Source: JABCPO02 sp052174015 | Lineage (GTDB): Bacteria; Bacillota; Clostridia; TANB77; CAG-508 | NCBI GenBank assembly: GCA_052174015.1 | Contig: JBQMXM010000008.1 | Location: 1-51,504 of the forward strand | Reading direction: 5' to 3' | Length of the DNA stretch: 51,504 bases | Shown here: in pieces, positions 25,505-35,038 of the stretch | How the letters are laid out: each line of letters starts with the position of its first letter | How positions within the stretch are numbered: position 1 is the stretch's first letter | Made by a program: the position numbers and the translations under genes | Notes under the pieces: model-generated | What the model saw: the letters and a program-made list of their open reading frames with translations, nothing else | Database searches by the model: none | What the model was told of the DNA's origin: nothing

Positions 25505-26785
25505 TTATATATTTTTTAATATTTTAAATATTTCTAATTCTGTATTAAGTTCATCTTTTATAGTTTTAATCTCATTTAATGCTTTTTCTTTATCTTTCTT
25601 TGAAATATTAGTCTTTTCTGCTTTAATTAATATATTTTTAGGAGTATGTTCCATGTCTACAAACTCTAAAATTTTAACACTATATCCATTATATATTAAA
25701 GCATTTGCCCTTATAGCATCTGTTAATAATGCAGATATTCTTTCTTGTATCAATCCATATCTTGAAAGTATTTTTAGATTAATTGGATTAATTTTTTTGT
25801 TTAATTCGTGATGACAACAAGGAATTGCAAGTATTGCTTTAGCTCCCCAATTTACACCATTAATTATTGAAAAATCTGTTGCAGTATTACAAGCATGTAA
25901 TGAAATTATAATATCAACATCTTTCATAACTTTAGCATTTTGTATATCTCCAACATAAAAATTTAAATCAGTATAATTATATTTATTGGATATATCATTA
26001 CAATTTTTAATTACATCTGCTTTTAAATCCAACCCAATTATTTTCACATTAATCTTAGCTATTTCTTTTAAATAATGATATATTACAAATGTTAAATATG
26101 ATTTTCCACATCCAAAATCTACAATATTTATAGGGTTTTCTTTATCTTCAATTTTTCTTTTATCTAAAATTTTTTTTACACTATCATATATTATTTCTAA
26201 AAACCTATTTATTTGTTTAAATTTTGCATTTTTAGATTTAACTATTTCATATTTTTCATTTACTACACCAATATCAATAAGTGCAGGTATATTATATACA
26301 ATATCTTTTTCTTTTTTTAACAGATAATTTTTTTCATTGTCTTGAGTAGTTGAATTTAATATTTTTTCTAATTTATCTATTGTATTTTGACTTAAAATCT
26401 GTTTTTTTAAGATATTCATTTTAAACTTTTTAGATATCAATATTCTTTTTTCATAAAAAATATTTCCAGATGAATTATTAAATACAGTAAATATATTTAT
26501 CTGTTTAAAATTTAACATATTATAGTCATTTGCTTTAAAAAAATTATATAACATATTATAGCTATATACAATATTTTCATTAAATACCTGTTTTTCCGTA
26601 TACTTACTTATATATACATTATCATTAAATACTTCTAATATAACTTTTTCAAAACAATTACTAGTATTACGAATTTTGGGACTACTTAAAACAATCTTTA
26701 ATATCTTTTGATTAGTATTTAAACTCTCATTTAATTCAAATACATCTTTTAATATTTCTAATATTATTTCTTCTTTTTCTTTCAT
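25505..26785 (-). CDS. Class I SAM-dependent methyltransferase (TRM13/GSTCD-like)
   Basis: 426 residues. The C-terminal half is a Rossmann methyltransferase: motif I IVDFGCGKSYLTF, an acidic residue in IIGLDLKADV, a 'FYVGDIQNA' segment, then IISLHACNTATDF and AIPCCHHELN. The last two are typical of the group that includes GSTCD and bacterial homologues (Methyltransf_32-like), some of which act on tRNA or rRNA. The N-terminal ~180 residues, with a beta-rich 'RKKILISKKFK'-like part, are less conserved. The substrate is not established. It starts the minus-strand run ending at 19521; the deaminase start overlaps its 3' vicinity. Confidence 0.8.
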   Translation of the reverse strand: MKEKEEIILEILKDVFELNESLNTNQKILKIVLSSPKIRNTSNCFEKVILEVFNDNVYISKYTEKQVFNENIVYSYNMLYNFFKANDYNMLNFKQINIFTVFNNSSGNIFYEKRILISKKFKMNILKKQILSQNTIDKLEKILNSTTQDNEKNYLLKKEKDIVYNIPALIDIGVVNEKYEIVKSKNAKFKQINRFLEIIYDSVKKILDKRKIEDKENPINIVDFGCGKSYLTFVIYHYLKEIAKINVKIIGLDLKADVIKNCNDISNKYNYTDLNFYVGDIQNAKVMKDVDIIISLHACNTATDFSIINGVNWGAKAILAIPCCHHELNKKINPINLKILSRYGLIQERISALLTDAIRANALIYNGYSVKILEFVDMEHTPKNILIKAEKTNISKKDKEKALNEIKTIKDELNTELEIFKILKNI

Positions 26786-27006
26786 ATTTATACCTTTTTA
26801 CTCAATATATTATTTTTAAGTATATAACAATAGTATTAAAATTACAATTATGTAGATTGCTTTTTTAGTATACTTAATGATAAAATATAATAAAAATTAA
26901 CACAATATATAAAGATAAACATATTAAAAAAATATTAAAATATATTAAAATATATTAAAAAAAATATATATTTAATAATAATATGTTTAATACACATGGA
27001 GGATTT
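26786..27006. other. AT-rich divergent intergenic region with short tandem repeats
   Basis: No gene. About four copies of an ATATTAAAAT-type repeat lie at ~26925-26965. The region must hold promoters for the methyltransferase run (minus) and the coiled-coil genes (plus), but no convincing -35/-10 pair was found. Confidence 0.5.
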
Positions 27007-27210
27007 ATGAATAGTTTAGAAAATACAAATGATAATGCAACTAATTTAAAAAATATTTCTGAATTAAGTGCTGAAGAAAAACAAAGTTTAAATAATATTC
27101 ATATAATAGAAACAGAATTAGATGATTGTAAATACAAATTGGATATGTTAGAACTACAAATTGATATTCAAAAACAAAAATTGAATGAACTTTTAACTAA
27201 ACATAACTAA
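27007..27210 (+). CDS. Small helical protein of unknown function
   Basis: About 67 residues, Asn/Glu/Lys-rich, ending in a probable amphipathic coiled coil (IIETELDDCKYKLDMLELQI). GGAGG lies 5 nt before the ATG at 27007, so the upstream ATG at 26983 is rejected. It is 30 bp upstream of a long coiled-coil protein gene on the same strand, with which it is probably co-transcribed and may interact. No family was recognised. Confidence 0.7.
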   Translation: MNSLENTNDNATNLKNISELSAEEKQSLNNIHIIETELDDCKYKLDMLELQIDIQKQKLNELLTKHN

Positions 27211-27240
27211 TAATTAATTTAAACGATGAAAGGAAATAAA

Positions 27241-28794
27241 ATGAATAAAATAGTTGAGCAACAAAAAAAGCATTTAGAAAATATAAATAAAATAAAAGAT
27301 GATATTAATAATATAAATATTGAATTAAAAACAATAATTAAAAATATTGAGGATTTTGAAAATATTGAAGAATACTTTAATGAAATTTTTAGTGATAATT
27401 CTTTAGATATTGAAGAACAAAATTTAAAATTAGATGAACTACAACAAAAATCAAAAGATACAATATCAAAAGATCAATTTGAAATAATGTGTTCTTCTCC
27501 AAAACTATACATTCAAGATAAATTAGATGAATTAAATAATTTAGATAAAAAAAGAAAAAAATGTACTAAAAATTTTGAAACTTTAAATAAGAAAATTGAA
27601 GATAATAAGTTAGAAATACTTAAAAACCCTGAAAATAATAAGAAATATATAGATATTACATTAGAACAAGAACACAAAAAAGAAGAAAAATACCAAGCAG
27701 AAATAGATAAATTAGATGAATTAAAATTCAATTTCTGTACTCAAGAAGAACAAAAATTTGAAAATACTACTAAAATTTTATCAATATATGGTAAAGAAAA
27801 TATTAACTTAGCTGATAAAGCTAGAAATGATATATTTAGACCAATGTATTTGGCATATATTAGAAAAAATAATGAATATGAAAAATTATTAAATTCAGGT
27901 AAAAACAATAACAAAACTCTTAATAAACTTAAAATTCTAGAAGGTGAAAGAAATAAGTATATTGCTGAACTTGCAGATTTTATGCCTGATGTCTTAGAAA
28001 ATAGGAAAGAATTAGAACAAGATAAATTAATGAAAAGTTTAAAACTTCAAGAAGATTTAGCTCTAGAAAAACAAAAACTACGTTCAGATTTAAATGAATA
28101 TAGGGATGCTAAGATTGATTTTCATAATCAAGATAAAGATAAAGATGCAGAAAAAGATAAAGATAAAGATAGCGAACCAAAATTAGAAAACAATGAAGAT
28201 GTTAAAGTAGAGGATATAATTACTGATAACAGTGATATAAATGATGTTGAAGCACAAAACCAGCAAACAACTAACAATCAAAACGAAGATGTAACAAATA
28301 CTAAAAAGAAATTTTCTTTATTTAATCTATTATTTAAAAATAAAAATGATAAAGATATTATAGATGATGATTTAGAAGATATTGAAGAAGATGAAGATTT
28401 AGATAAAAAACAAAATTCAATACAACCTAAAAGAAAAACTTTATTACAAAAATTAAAAGAAAAATTTAGAGATTTTGGAAACAGAATAATAAGAACAGAA
28501 GATACAGTTGAACAAGAAAAAGAGAATACTGAGCAAGAACAAGAGCAAGAACCTACAACTGAAAATCTAGATATAAAGGATAAAGAATATTATAAAGAGC
28601 TTGTAGAAAAAGATAATGAATTATCTAGAGATGAATTATCTGAATTCTTTGATGAAAAACTACAAAAAAATATTGATGACTATATTGATAATAAGGATAA
28701 AAATCATATTGATGTTTCTGAAATTAATAATAAGTATAGAAATAATAAGCAAAACAGAGATGAACAAGAAGTAGAGGATGATTTAGAAAGATAA
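27241..28794 (+). CDS. Long charged coiled-coil protein of unknown function
   Basis: 517 residues from the ATG at 27241 (AAAGGA 7 nt upstream; the ATG at 27226 overlaps that site). No signal peptide or transmembrane segment, so cytoplasmic. The first ~290 residues are heptad-rich helix. They are followed by an acidic, repetitive Asp/Lys linker (DKDKDAEKDKDKDSE, ~301-315), a Gln/Asn/Thr-rich stretch, a short basic-hydrophobic patch (KKFSLFNLLFKNK) and further acidic helix. It could be a structural or scaffolding protein; nothing catalytic is visible. It ends at a clear terminator. Confidence 0.75.
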   Translation: MNKIVEQQKKHLENINKIKDDINNINIELKTIIKNIEDFENIEEYFNEIFSDNSLDIEEQNLKLDELQQKSKDTISKDQFEIMCSSPKLYIQDKLDELNNLDKKRKKCTKNFETLNKKIEDNKLEILKNPENNKKYIDITLEQEHKKEEKYQAEIDKLDELKFNFCTQEEQKFENTTKILSIYGKENINLADKARNDIFRPMYLAYIRKNNEYEKLLNSGKNNNKTLNKLKILEGERNKYIAELADFMPDVLENRKELEQDKLMKSLKLQEDLALEKQKLRSDLNEYRDAKIDFHNQDKDKDAEKDKDKDSEPKLENNEDVKVEDIITDNSDINDVEAQNQQTTNNQNEDVTNTKKKFSLFNLLFKNKNDKDIIDDDLEDIEEDEDLDKKQNSIQPKRKTLLQKLKEKFRDFGNRIIRTEDTVEQEKENTEQEQEQEPTTENLDIKDKEYYKELVEKDNELSRDELSEFFDEKLQKNIDDYIDNKDKNHIDVSEINNKYRNNKQNRDEQEVEDDLER

Positions 28795-28825
28795 TAACTT
28801 AAAAAAAGATATATATTAATATGTT

Positions 28826-28873
28826 AAAAATCAATAGTAAAGTACAAAAAAGTATTTTTACTATTGATTTTTT
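28826..28873 (+). terminator. Rho-independent terminator after the coiled-coil genes
   Basis: A stem of about 15 bp (AAAAATCAATAGTAA paired with TTACTATTGATTTTT) with a GTACAAAAAAGTA-containing loop and a T-tract. Confidence 0.85.
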
Positions 28874-28892
28874 ATCATAAAAGTATTATTAT
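28864..28892 (+). promoter_or_regulatory. Promoter of tRNA-Lys
   Basis: TTGATT, 17-nt spacer, TATTAT. The -35 box sits in the descending arm of the preceding terminator; the tRNA starts 12 nt past the -10 box. Confidence 0.6.
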
Positions 28893-28904
28893 TATATTAG
28901 TAAT

Positions 28905-28980
28905 GGATCATTAGCTTAGTTGGTAGAGCAGGGCACTCTTAATGCCAAGGTCCACAGTTCGAATCTGTGATGATCCACCA
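28905..28980 (+). tRNA. tRNA-Lys (CTT)
   Basis: 76 nt with encoded CCA. GGATCAT pairs with ATGATCC. The anticodon loop CTCTTAA has anticodon CTT, and the T-arm is CACAG-TTCGAAT-CTGTG. The outermost anticodon-stem pair is G-A. Confidence 0.93.
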
Positions 28981-28986
28981 TATAAA

Positions 28987-29015
28987 TAAAAAAGATATTA
29001 TTTCAATATCTTTTT
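28987..29015. terminator. Bidirectional terminator between tRNA-Lys and htpX
   Basis: AAAAAAGATATT / AATATCTTTTTT dyad with a short loop. It ends tRNA-Lys on the plus strand and can end the lemA-htpX transcript from the other side. Confidence 0.8.
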
Positions 29016-29099
29016 TTATTTTATTTTTTATTTTTTCTGTTTTTATTATATCTATTTTTTATTATAGTTATTATATTTGTTATATTCTACTTATACTCA

Positions 29100-29981
29100 C
29101 TATATTAATTGGTCTATAGCATTTATTCTTTCTGCTAATGATGGGTGACTATCAAAAATTGATGATTTATCATTTTTTCTTCTTTTATTTACATCAGGTT
29201 CTTCTATAAATATTGAAGCTACTGTATAGGCATCTTCATCTCCTATTTTTTGATCTCCTGAAGATATCTTTATTAATGCTGATTTTAAAGCATCTGGATT
29301 TCTAGTTAATCCTACTGCTCCTGCATCTGCCATATATTCTCTTGTTCTTGATACTAACATTTGAATAATTGTTGATATTATTGGTGCTAAAATTAAAAAT
29401 ACTAAAGTTACTATCCATAATATTTCTCCACCTTTTTCTTTTTTTGAATTAAAAGAACCCCATCTTAAAACAACATTTCCTATTAATGCTATAGCTCCTA
29501 CCATTCCTGCAAGTACTGCTGTTACTCTAATATCAAAATTTAATATATGTGTAAGTTCATGTGCAATTACTGCTTCTAATTCTGATTTTTCTAAACCATT
29601 GATTATTCCTGTAGTTAAACAAATTACTGCATCTTCTCTTTTTAAACCAGTTGCAAAAGCATTCATTTGTTCTGATTCCATTATATATAGTTTTGGTGGA
29701 GTAGTTCCTGCTGCTATTGCAAGAGCATTTACCATTTCTTGTATATTATAATAGTTTTCATCTGCTTTTTTTGCACCTACTGATGCAAGTACTAATTTAT
29801 GTGATGTCTTATAGTTTACATATGTTAATATTAATGCAAATACCATAAGCATTAATGTACCTACATTACCTAAATTAGTATTTAAACCTACCATATATGC
29901 AACAAAAAGCAATACAAGCCCATAAAGAAATATTATTAAGGCTGTAAGCTTTTTATTTTTTTCTACATTTTCATAATACAT
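29100..29981 (-). CDS. htpX: HtpX-like membrane zinc metalloprotease
   Basis: 293 residues. An M48-family integral membrane protease that degrades misfolded membrane proteins. Two N-terminal membrane segments (ALIIFLYGLVLLFVAYMVGL and LMLMVFALILTYV) precede the zinc motif HELTH (~139-143). Two more segments lie within the catalytic region, and the third zinc ligand Glu lies in the REYMADAGAV stretch. The start codon shares one base with the lemA stop (ATGTATT... at 29981). The lemA-htpX pair is a common arrangement in bacteria. Confidence 0.94.
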   Translation of the reverse strand: MYYENVEKNKKLTALIIFLYGLVLLFVAYMVGLNTNLGNVGTLMLMVFALILTYVNYKTSHKLVLASVGAKKADENYYNIQEMVNALAIAAGTTPPKLYIMESEQMNAFATGLKREDAVICLTTGIINGLEKSELEAVIAHELTHILNFDIRVTAVLAGMVGAIALIGNVVLRWGSFNSKKEKGGEILWIVTLVFLILAPIISTIIQMLVSRTREYMADAGAVGLTRNPDALKSALIKISSGDQKIGDEDAYTVASIFIEEPDVNKRRKNDKSSIFDSHPSLAERINAIDQLI

Positions 29982-30538
29982 TAAAATTCTACCTTAACAT
30001 TTTGTCTTGCTTCTTGATTTTCAACTTCAAATAATTGTCTTTCTGTAAAATTAAACATTGAAGCGAAAATGTTTGAAGGGAATAATGCGATTTGAGTATT
30101 ATATCTTGCAGTAGCATCATTATAGAATTGTCTTGAGTATGATATTTTGTTTTCTGTATTTGATAATTCATCCATTAATTTTGCAAAGTTTGCATTTGCT
30201 TTTAATTCTGGGTATGCTTCAAGTTGAACCATAACTCCTCTTAATTGTTGAGTTACTTGTTCATTTAAATTTGCTTTTTCTTTAATATTATCTTTTGCAA
30301 TATTTGCAAATTGATTTCTCATAGAAATTACTTTTTCTAAAGTTTCAGCTTCGTGTTTTGCATATCCTTTTACTGTATTTACTAAATTTGGTATTAAATC
30401 AAATCTTCTTTGTAATTGAATATCTATATCGCGCCATGCTTTTTCTGATCTAATTTTTAATTTTTGTAGTTTATTATATGTTCCTATCACAAATAGTACT
30501 AGTAATACTAATACTACTGCTATTATTGCTATTACCAT
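29981..30538 (-). CDS. lemA: LemA family protein
   Basis: 185 residues. One N-terminal transmembrane helix (VIAIIAVVLVLLVLFVIG) is followed by the four-helix LemA domain. It carries the conserved NKLQKLKIRSEKAWRDIDIQ, RRFDLIPNLVNTVKGYAKHE and YNTQIALFPSNIFASMFNF elements. LemA proteins are membrane-anchored and commonly paired with HtpX; the molecular role is not established. AGAGG precedes the ATG. acpP is 24 bp upstream. Confidence 0.95.
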   Translation of the reverse strand: MVIAIIAVVLVLLVLFVIGTYNKLQKLKIRSEKAWRDIDIQLQRRFDLIPNLVNTVKGYAKHEAETLEKVISMRNQFANIAKDNIKEKANLNEQVTQQLRGVMVQLEAYPELKANANFAKLMDELSNTENKISYSRQFYNDATARYNTQIALFPSNIFASMFNFTERQLFEVENQEARQNVKVEF

Positions 30539-30562
30539 ATATACCTCTTTTCTTGATATCTA

Positions 30563-30801
30563 TTATATATTTTCTGAAATATATTCTACTATATCATTAA
30601 CTGTTACTATTTTTTCTACATCTTCATCTGGAATTTCTAGTCCATATTCTTCTTCTAAAGCCATAATAAATTCTACTATATCTAAGAATCTGCTCCTAAA
30701 TCATCTAAAAATTCAGAATCTGGTTTTACTGTTTCTTCTTCTACTCCTAATTGTTCTACTATTATTGTTCTAACTTTTTCAAATATTTGTTCTGTCTTCA
30801 C
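30563..30801 (-). pseudogene. acpP: Acyl carrier protein with a frameshift at the active serine
   Basis: A GTG start with AGGAGG at ideal spacing opens KTEQIFEKVRTIIVEQLGV and continues to FLDDLGADS. One base is then missing right after the TCT serine codon (about 30684), giving an immediate TAG. Restoring one T gives LDIVEFIMALEEEYGLEI... and ends in VEYISENI-TAA, a normal 79-residue ACP. Span 239 bp, one short of a multiple of three. The serine is the 4'-phosphopantetheine site. Either a true pseudogene or a one-base error in the sequence. It precedes lemA by 24 bp. Confidence 0.9.
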
Positions 30802-31010
30802 CTTTTTCCTCCTATATATTGTATTTAATTAATTATATTTAATTAAATATTTTTTTTCAATACATTTTATTTATAATTTCAAATTTGTTATAAATTGTTA
30901 GTACTATTATTTTAATATCAATAATTAATTAATATGTCAATACATAATTAAAATTTATTTTCTTTTGTAATATTTATATTATCTTTTATCTATCATTATA
31001 TCATTTTTTA

Positions 31011-32600
31011 TTATTTTTTATTATTTTTTTGTTCTTCTAGATATTCATCATATGTACAATCTCTAATTATTACTTTATCTTCTCTAATATCAATAATTTT
31101 GTTAGCTACTGTTTGTGCTAATTCATGGTCATGTGTTGTAAATAATACTATACCTGTAAATTTTTCTAGTGCTGTATTTAATGTTGTTATACTTTCCATA
31201 TCTAAATGGTTTGTTGGTTCATCTAATATAAGTAGATTTGCTCCTGATAACATCATTTTAGATAACATACATCTTACTTTTTCACCACCTGATATTACAT
31301 TTGATTTTTTTAAAGCTTCTTCTCCTGAAAACAACATACGACCTAAAAAACTTCTAATATATGTTTCGTCAGGATCTTTTGAATATTGTCTTAACCAATC
31401 TACTAAATTTAATTGGTCTGTAAAATATTTTGCATTTTCTTTTGGTAAATATGTATGTGTTATAGTTTTTCCATATTCTATATATCCTTTATCTGGAGTT
31501 GTATCACCAGATAAAATATTAAATAGGTTTGTTATCTTATTTTGATTATCTGATAAGAATAATATTTTATCTCCATTTTTGACATCAAAAGCTATATCTT
31601 TTAGACTTGATTCTCCATCTTCTTTCCAAATATGACTAACTTTTAATACTTCTTTTCCTGCTGGTCTATCTTCTTTAAAATCTATATATGGATATCTCCT
31701 ATTTGATGCAACTATTTCTTCAAGTTCTATTTTTTCTAATGTTTTCTTTCTTGATGTTGCTTGTTTAGCTCTTTGTGAAGCTCCAAACCTTGAGATAAAG
31801 TCTTTTAATTCTTTAATTTTTTCTTCTTTCTTCTTATTTGAATCTCTCATTTGTTTTTGTAATAACTGATTTGATTGATACCAAAAATCATAATTTCCTG
31901 GATATATTTTAATTTTACCATAATCTACATCAGCTATATTTGTACAAACCGTATTTAAAAAATATCTATCATGCGAAACTACTATTACTGTATTTTCATA
32001 ATCAATTAAAAAGTCTTGCAACCAATTAATTGAATCAATATCTAAATCGTTAGTAGGCTCGTCTAGTAATAATACATCTGGATTTCCAAATAATGCTTTT
32101 GCAAGTAATACTTTTACTTTTTCTTTAGGGTCTAACTCTGACATTTTTAAATATAATTGTTTTTCTGTAATTCCTAGTCCTGTAAGTAGTTTAGTTGCGT
32201 TTGTTTCAGCATCCCATCCATCTAACTCTAAAAATCTTTCTTCTAATTTAGCTGCCCTCATTCCATCTTCTTCTGTAAAGTCTGCTTTTGAATATATTTC
32301 TTCTTTTTCTTTTATAATATCATATAATTCTTTATTTCCCATAAGTACTACATCTATTACATTAAATTCTTCATAAGCAAAATGGTCTTGGCTTAATACA
32401 GACATTCTTTCTCCCTTATTTAAAGATATGTCCCCTTTGTTTGGTTCAATTTCTCCTGAAAGTATCTTTAAAAATGTTGATTTTCCAGCTCCATTTGCTC
32501 CAATTACACCATAGCAATGACCTTTTTTAAATTGTAAGTTAACATCTTCAAATAATACTCTTGATCCAAATCTTAATGATACTCCTGTTACTGTAAGCAT
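31011..32600 (-). CDS. ABC-F family ATPase, YkpA/YbiT type
   Basis: 529 residues with two ATP-binding domains and no membrane part; ABC-F proteins act on the ribosome. NBD1 has Walker A GANGAGKST and Walker B LLLDEPTNDLD, but its signature reads SELDPKEK instead of LSGGE. NBD2 has a degenerate Walker A (LSDNQNKIT), an intact signature ISGGEKVR and Walker B LILDEPTNHLD. One composite site is therefore intact and the other degenerate. The inter-domain linker is charged helix (around RFGASQRAKQATSRKK). Similar asymmetry is, to my recollection, found in close relatives. It is last in the prfA > pcrA > ABC-F run. Confidence 0.92.
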   Translation of the reverse strand: MLTVTGVSLRFGSRVLFEDVNLQFKKGHCYGVIGANGAGKSTFLKILSGEIEPNKGDISLNKGERMSVLSQDHFAYEEFNVIDVVLMGNKELYDIIKEKEEIYSKADFTEEDGMRAAKLEERFLELDGWDAETNATKLLTGLGITEKQLYLKMSELDPKEKVKVLLAKALFGNPDVLLLDEPTNDLDIDSINWLQDFLIDYENTVIVVSHDRYFLNTVCTNIADVDYGKIKIYPGNYDFWYQSNQLLQKQMRDSNKKKEEKIKELKDFISRFGASQRAKQATSRKKTLEKIELEEIVASNRRYPYIDFKEDRPAGKEVLKVSHIWKEDGESSLKDIAFDVKNGDKILFLSDNQNKITNLFNILSGDTTPDKGYIEYGKTITHTYLPKENAKYFTDQLNLVDWLRQYSKDPDETYIRSFLGRMLFSGEEALKKSNVISGGEKVRCMLSKMMLSGANLLILDEPTNHLDMESITTLNTALEKFTGIVLFTTHDHELAQTVANKIIDIREDKVIIRDCTYDEYLEEQKNNKK

Positions 32601-32662
32601 ATTACATCCTTTCTATTATTATATTTTATTATATTTTTATTTATGTTATATTTTTAATATTA

Positions 32663-35017
32663 TTATTCTATTTTTGTTATAGGTGCTACAGATTCTAATA
32701 ATTTTTTAATTCCTTGTTCTTTAAAATCTATTACTAAAATTCTTCGCATTTCATTATCTGTTTTTGATTCTTCTATAATATTTATTATTTTACCTTTACC
32801 TAATTTTTTATGAACTATATTTTCTCCTACATTAAATTTTTGTTTTGATTCATTATTTGATGTATTTTGATTATAATTATTCATTAGGTTATTTAAAAAT
32901 TCTTTTGCATCTATATATTGATGTTTTTCTTCTGTATTTGTTTTTTCTTTACTATATCCCATATTATATGTATAATCTTCATTCCCTATATTTGGTGAAC
33001 CCATACCTATAAATGAGATTCCTTTATTCTTTTTTTCTTCTCTAGGATTATATTTATTATAATTATTATAATAATCAAAACTTCCTATATAATTATCATA
33101 ATTTTTAACAACTAATTCATCTGGAATTTCATTTAAAAAACAGGATTCTGTTTGTGTTACTGTCTTACCAAATGATGTTCTTTCTTTTGCATGTGTTATA
33201 TATAGATGTTTTTTAGCTCTAGTTATACCAACATAACATAATCTTCTCTCTTCTTCAAGCCCGTCTTCTTGTTTAGATTTTTCAGATGGGAATATTCCTT
33301 CTTCTAACCCTATCAAAAATACTACAGGATATTCAAGTCCTTTTGATGTATGTATAGTCATTAATGAAATTTGATTTTGTGATTCAAGTTCATCTGAATC
33401 ACTTGAAAGAGATAATTGTTCTAAAAATTCTTCAAGTGTTGGTTGTTCTATTTCTTCATTTGATTCTTCAAACTCTGAAATAACGTTATATAATTCGTTT
33501 ATATTTTCTAGCCTATTTTCTGCTTGTGGATCCTTGTTTTTTAAACTTTCTAACTCTTTTATATATCCTGAATTTTCTAAAACATCATTATATATTTCAG
33601 TTAATGACATTCTATCTTTATTTACTGACAATCTTTCTATTAATTCTACAAATTTTTGTGCCTTTAATTTAATTCTTCCAAGTCCATATTCATCTGCATT
33701 TTTTATAATATCTAACATTGATATCCCATTGTTTATAGATATATCATTCATTTTTACAATACTTGTTGCTCCAATACCTCTTTTAGGTTCATTTATTACT
33801 CTTGAAAAAGCTACATTATCAAATGGATTTTGAATTAATCTCAAATATGCGATTACATCTCTAATTTCTTTTCTTTCATAAAATTTAAATCCACCTATAA
33901 TCTTATATGGCATTTGTGCTCTAAGTAAACTTTCTTCAACTGTTCTTGATAATGTATTCATTCTATATAATATTGCAAAATCACTAAATTTATATCCATA
34001 TTCATTTATTAATTCTTCAATTTTTTCTGTTACAAATCTAGCTTCACTAAAATGATTTTTTACTCCTACAACATGAACCTTTTCTCCCTCTTTTTGATTA
34101 GTCCATAGTTTTTTATCATATTTAGTTGGATTATTACTTATAACTGCATTAGCTACTTCTAATATTTTTTGTGTAGACCTATAATTTTGTTCTAATTTAA
34201 TTACTCTTGCATCTTTAAAATCTTGTTCAAATTCTAAAATATTTCTAATATTCGCTCCTCTAAATGAATAAATACCTTGATCATTATCTCCAACTACAGT
34301 AATTTGTTTATGCTTACTTGTAAATAATTTAATTAAGTTAAATTGTGCCATATTAGTATCTTGATACTCATCTACTAATACATATTTAAACTTATCTGCA
34401 TAATAGTTTAGCACTTCTTTATCTGTTTCTAATATATCTATCGTTAGATTAATAATGTCATCAAAATCTATTGCATTATTTTCTTTTAATCTTTTTTGAT
34501 ATACATTAAATACTTTTTGAATCATTTCTGCATTATATCCTGATTCATGAATTAAATAATTTTCTGGAGTTAGCATTCTATTTTTTGCGTTAGATATTTT
34601 ATTTTGAAAATATTTTTCATTATAGCTTTTACTATCAATATCTAATACTTGTAATATTTGTTTAATTAAGGTTTTTTGTTCTTGTGTATCATATATTGTA
34701 AAATCTGAAGTATACCCTATTTTAGGTATATGTCTTCTTAAAATCTTTACACAAATTGAATGAAAAGTTCCAACCCATACATCTTTTGCATTTACAGGTA
34801 CAATCTTTTCAACTCTTTCTTTCATCTCACTTGCAGCTTTGTTTGTAAAAGTTATTGCTAAAATATTCCAAGGTGCTAATCCTTTTTCTTGTATTAAATA
34901 TGCAATTTTAGTTGTAAGTACTTTAGTTTTACCACTTCCTGCTCCTGCTATAACAAGCACAGGTTTATCAGTTTCCATTACTGCTTCTCTTTGTTCATTA
35001 TTTAAATCTTTTAGCAT
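32663..35017 (-). CDS. pcrA: PcrA/UvrD-type ATP-dependent DNA helicase
   Basis: 784 residues from the ATG at 35017 (GAGGTG 5 nt upstream; ATG at 35029 rejected). An SF1A 3'-5' helicase for repair and clearing of transcription/recombination complexes. The Q motif is LNNEQREAV, Walker A AGAGSGKTKVL, motif Ia ITFTNKAASEMKER and Walker B VDEYQDTN. It also has QNYRST, motif V TIHTSKGLEYPVVF and motif VI YVGITRAKK. The C-terminus carries the PcrA tail element VGENIVHKKLGKGKI, which contacts RNA polymerase. It is 22 bp after prfA. Confidence 0.96.
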   Translation of the reverse strand: MLKDLNNEQREAVMETDKPVLVIAGAGSGKTKVLTTKIAYLIQEKGLAPWNILAITFTNKAASEMKERVEKIVPVNAKDVWVGTFHSICVKILRRHIPKIGYTSDFTIYDTQEQKTLIKQILQVLDIDSKSYNEKYFQNKISNAKNRMLTPENYLIHESGYNAEMIQKVFNVYQKRLKENNAIDFDDIINLTIDILETDKEVLNYYADKFKYVLVDEYQDTNMAQFNLIKLFTSKHKQITVVGDNDQGIYSFRGANIRNILEFEQDFKDARVIKLEQNYRSTQKILEVANAVISNNPTKYDKKLWTNQKEGEKVHVVGVKNHFSEARFVTEKIEELINEYGYKFSDFAILYRMNTLSRTVEESLLRAQMPYKIIGGFKFYERKEIRDVIAYLRLIQNPFDNVAFSRVINEPKRGIGATSIVKMNDISINNGISMLDIIKNADEYGLGRIKLKAQKFVELIERLSVNKDRMSLTEIYNDVLENSGYIKELESLKNKDPQAENRLENINELYNVISEFEESNEEIEQPTLEEFLEQLSLSSDSDELESQNQISLMTIHTSKGLEYPVVFLIGLEEGIFPSEKSKQEDGLEEERRLCYVGITRAKKHLYITHAKERTSFGKTVTQTESCFLNEIPDELVVKNYDNYIGSFDYYNNYNKYNPREEKKNKGISFIGMGSPNIGNEDYTYNMGYSKEKTNTEEKHQYIDAKEFLNNLMNNYNQNTSNNESKQKFNVGENIVHKKLGKGKIINIIEESKTDNEMRRILVIDFKEQGIKKLLESVAPITKIE

Positions 35018-35038
35018 TTCACACCTCATTTTTAACTT

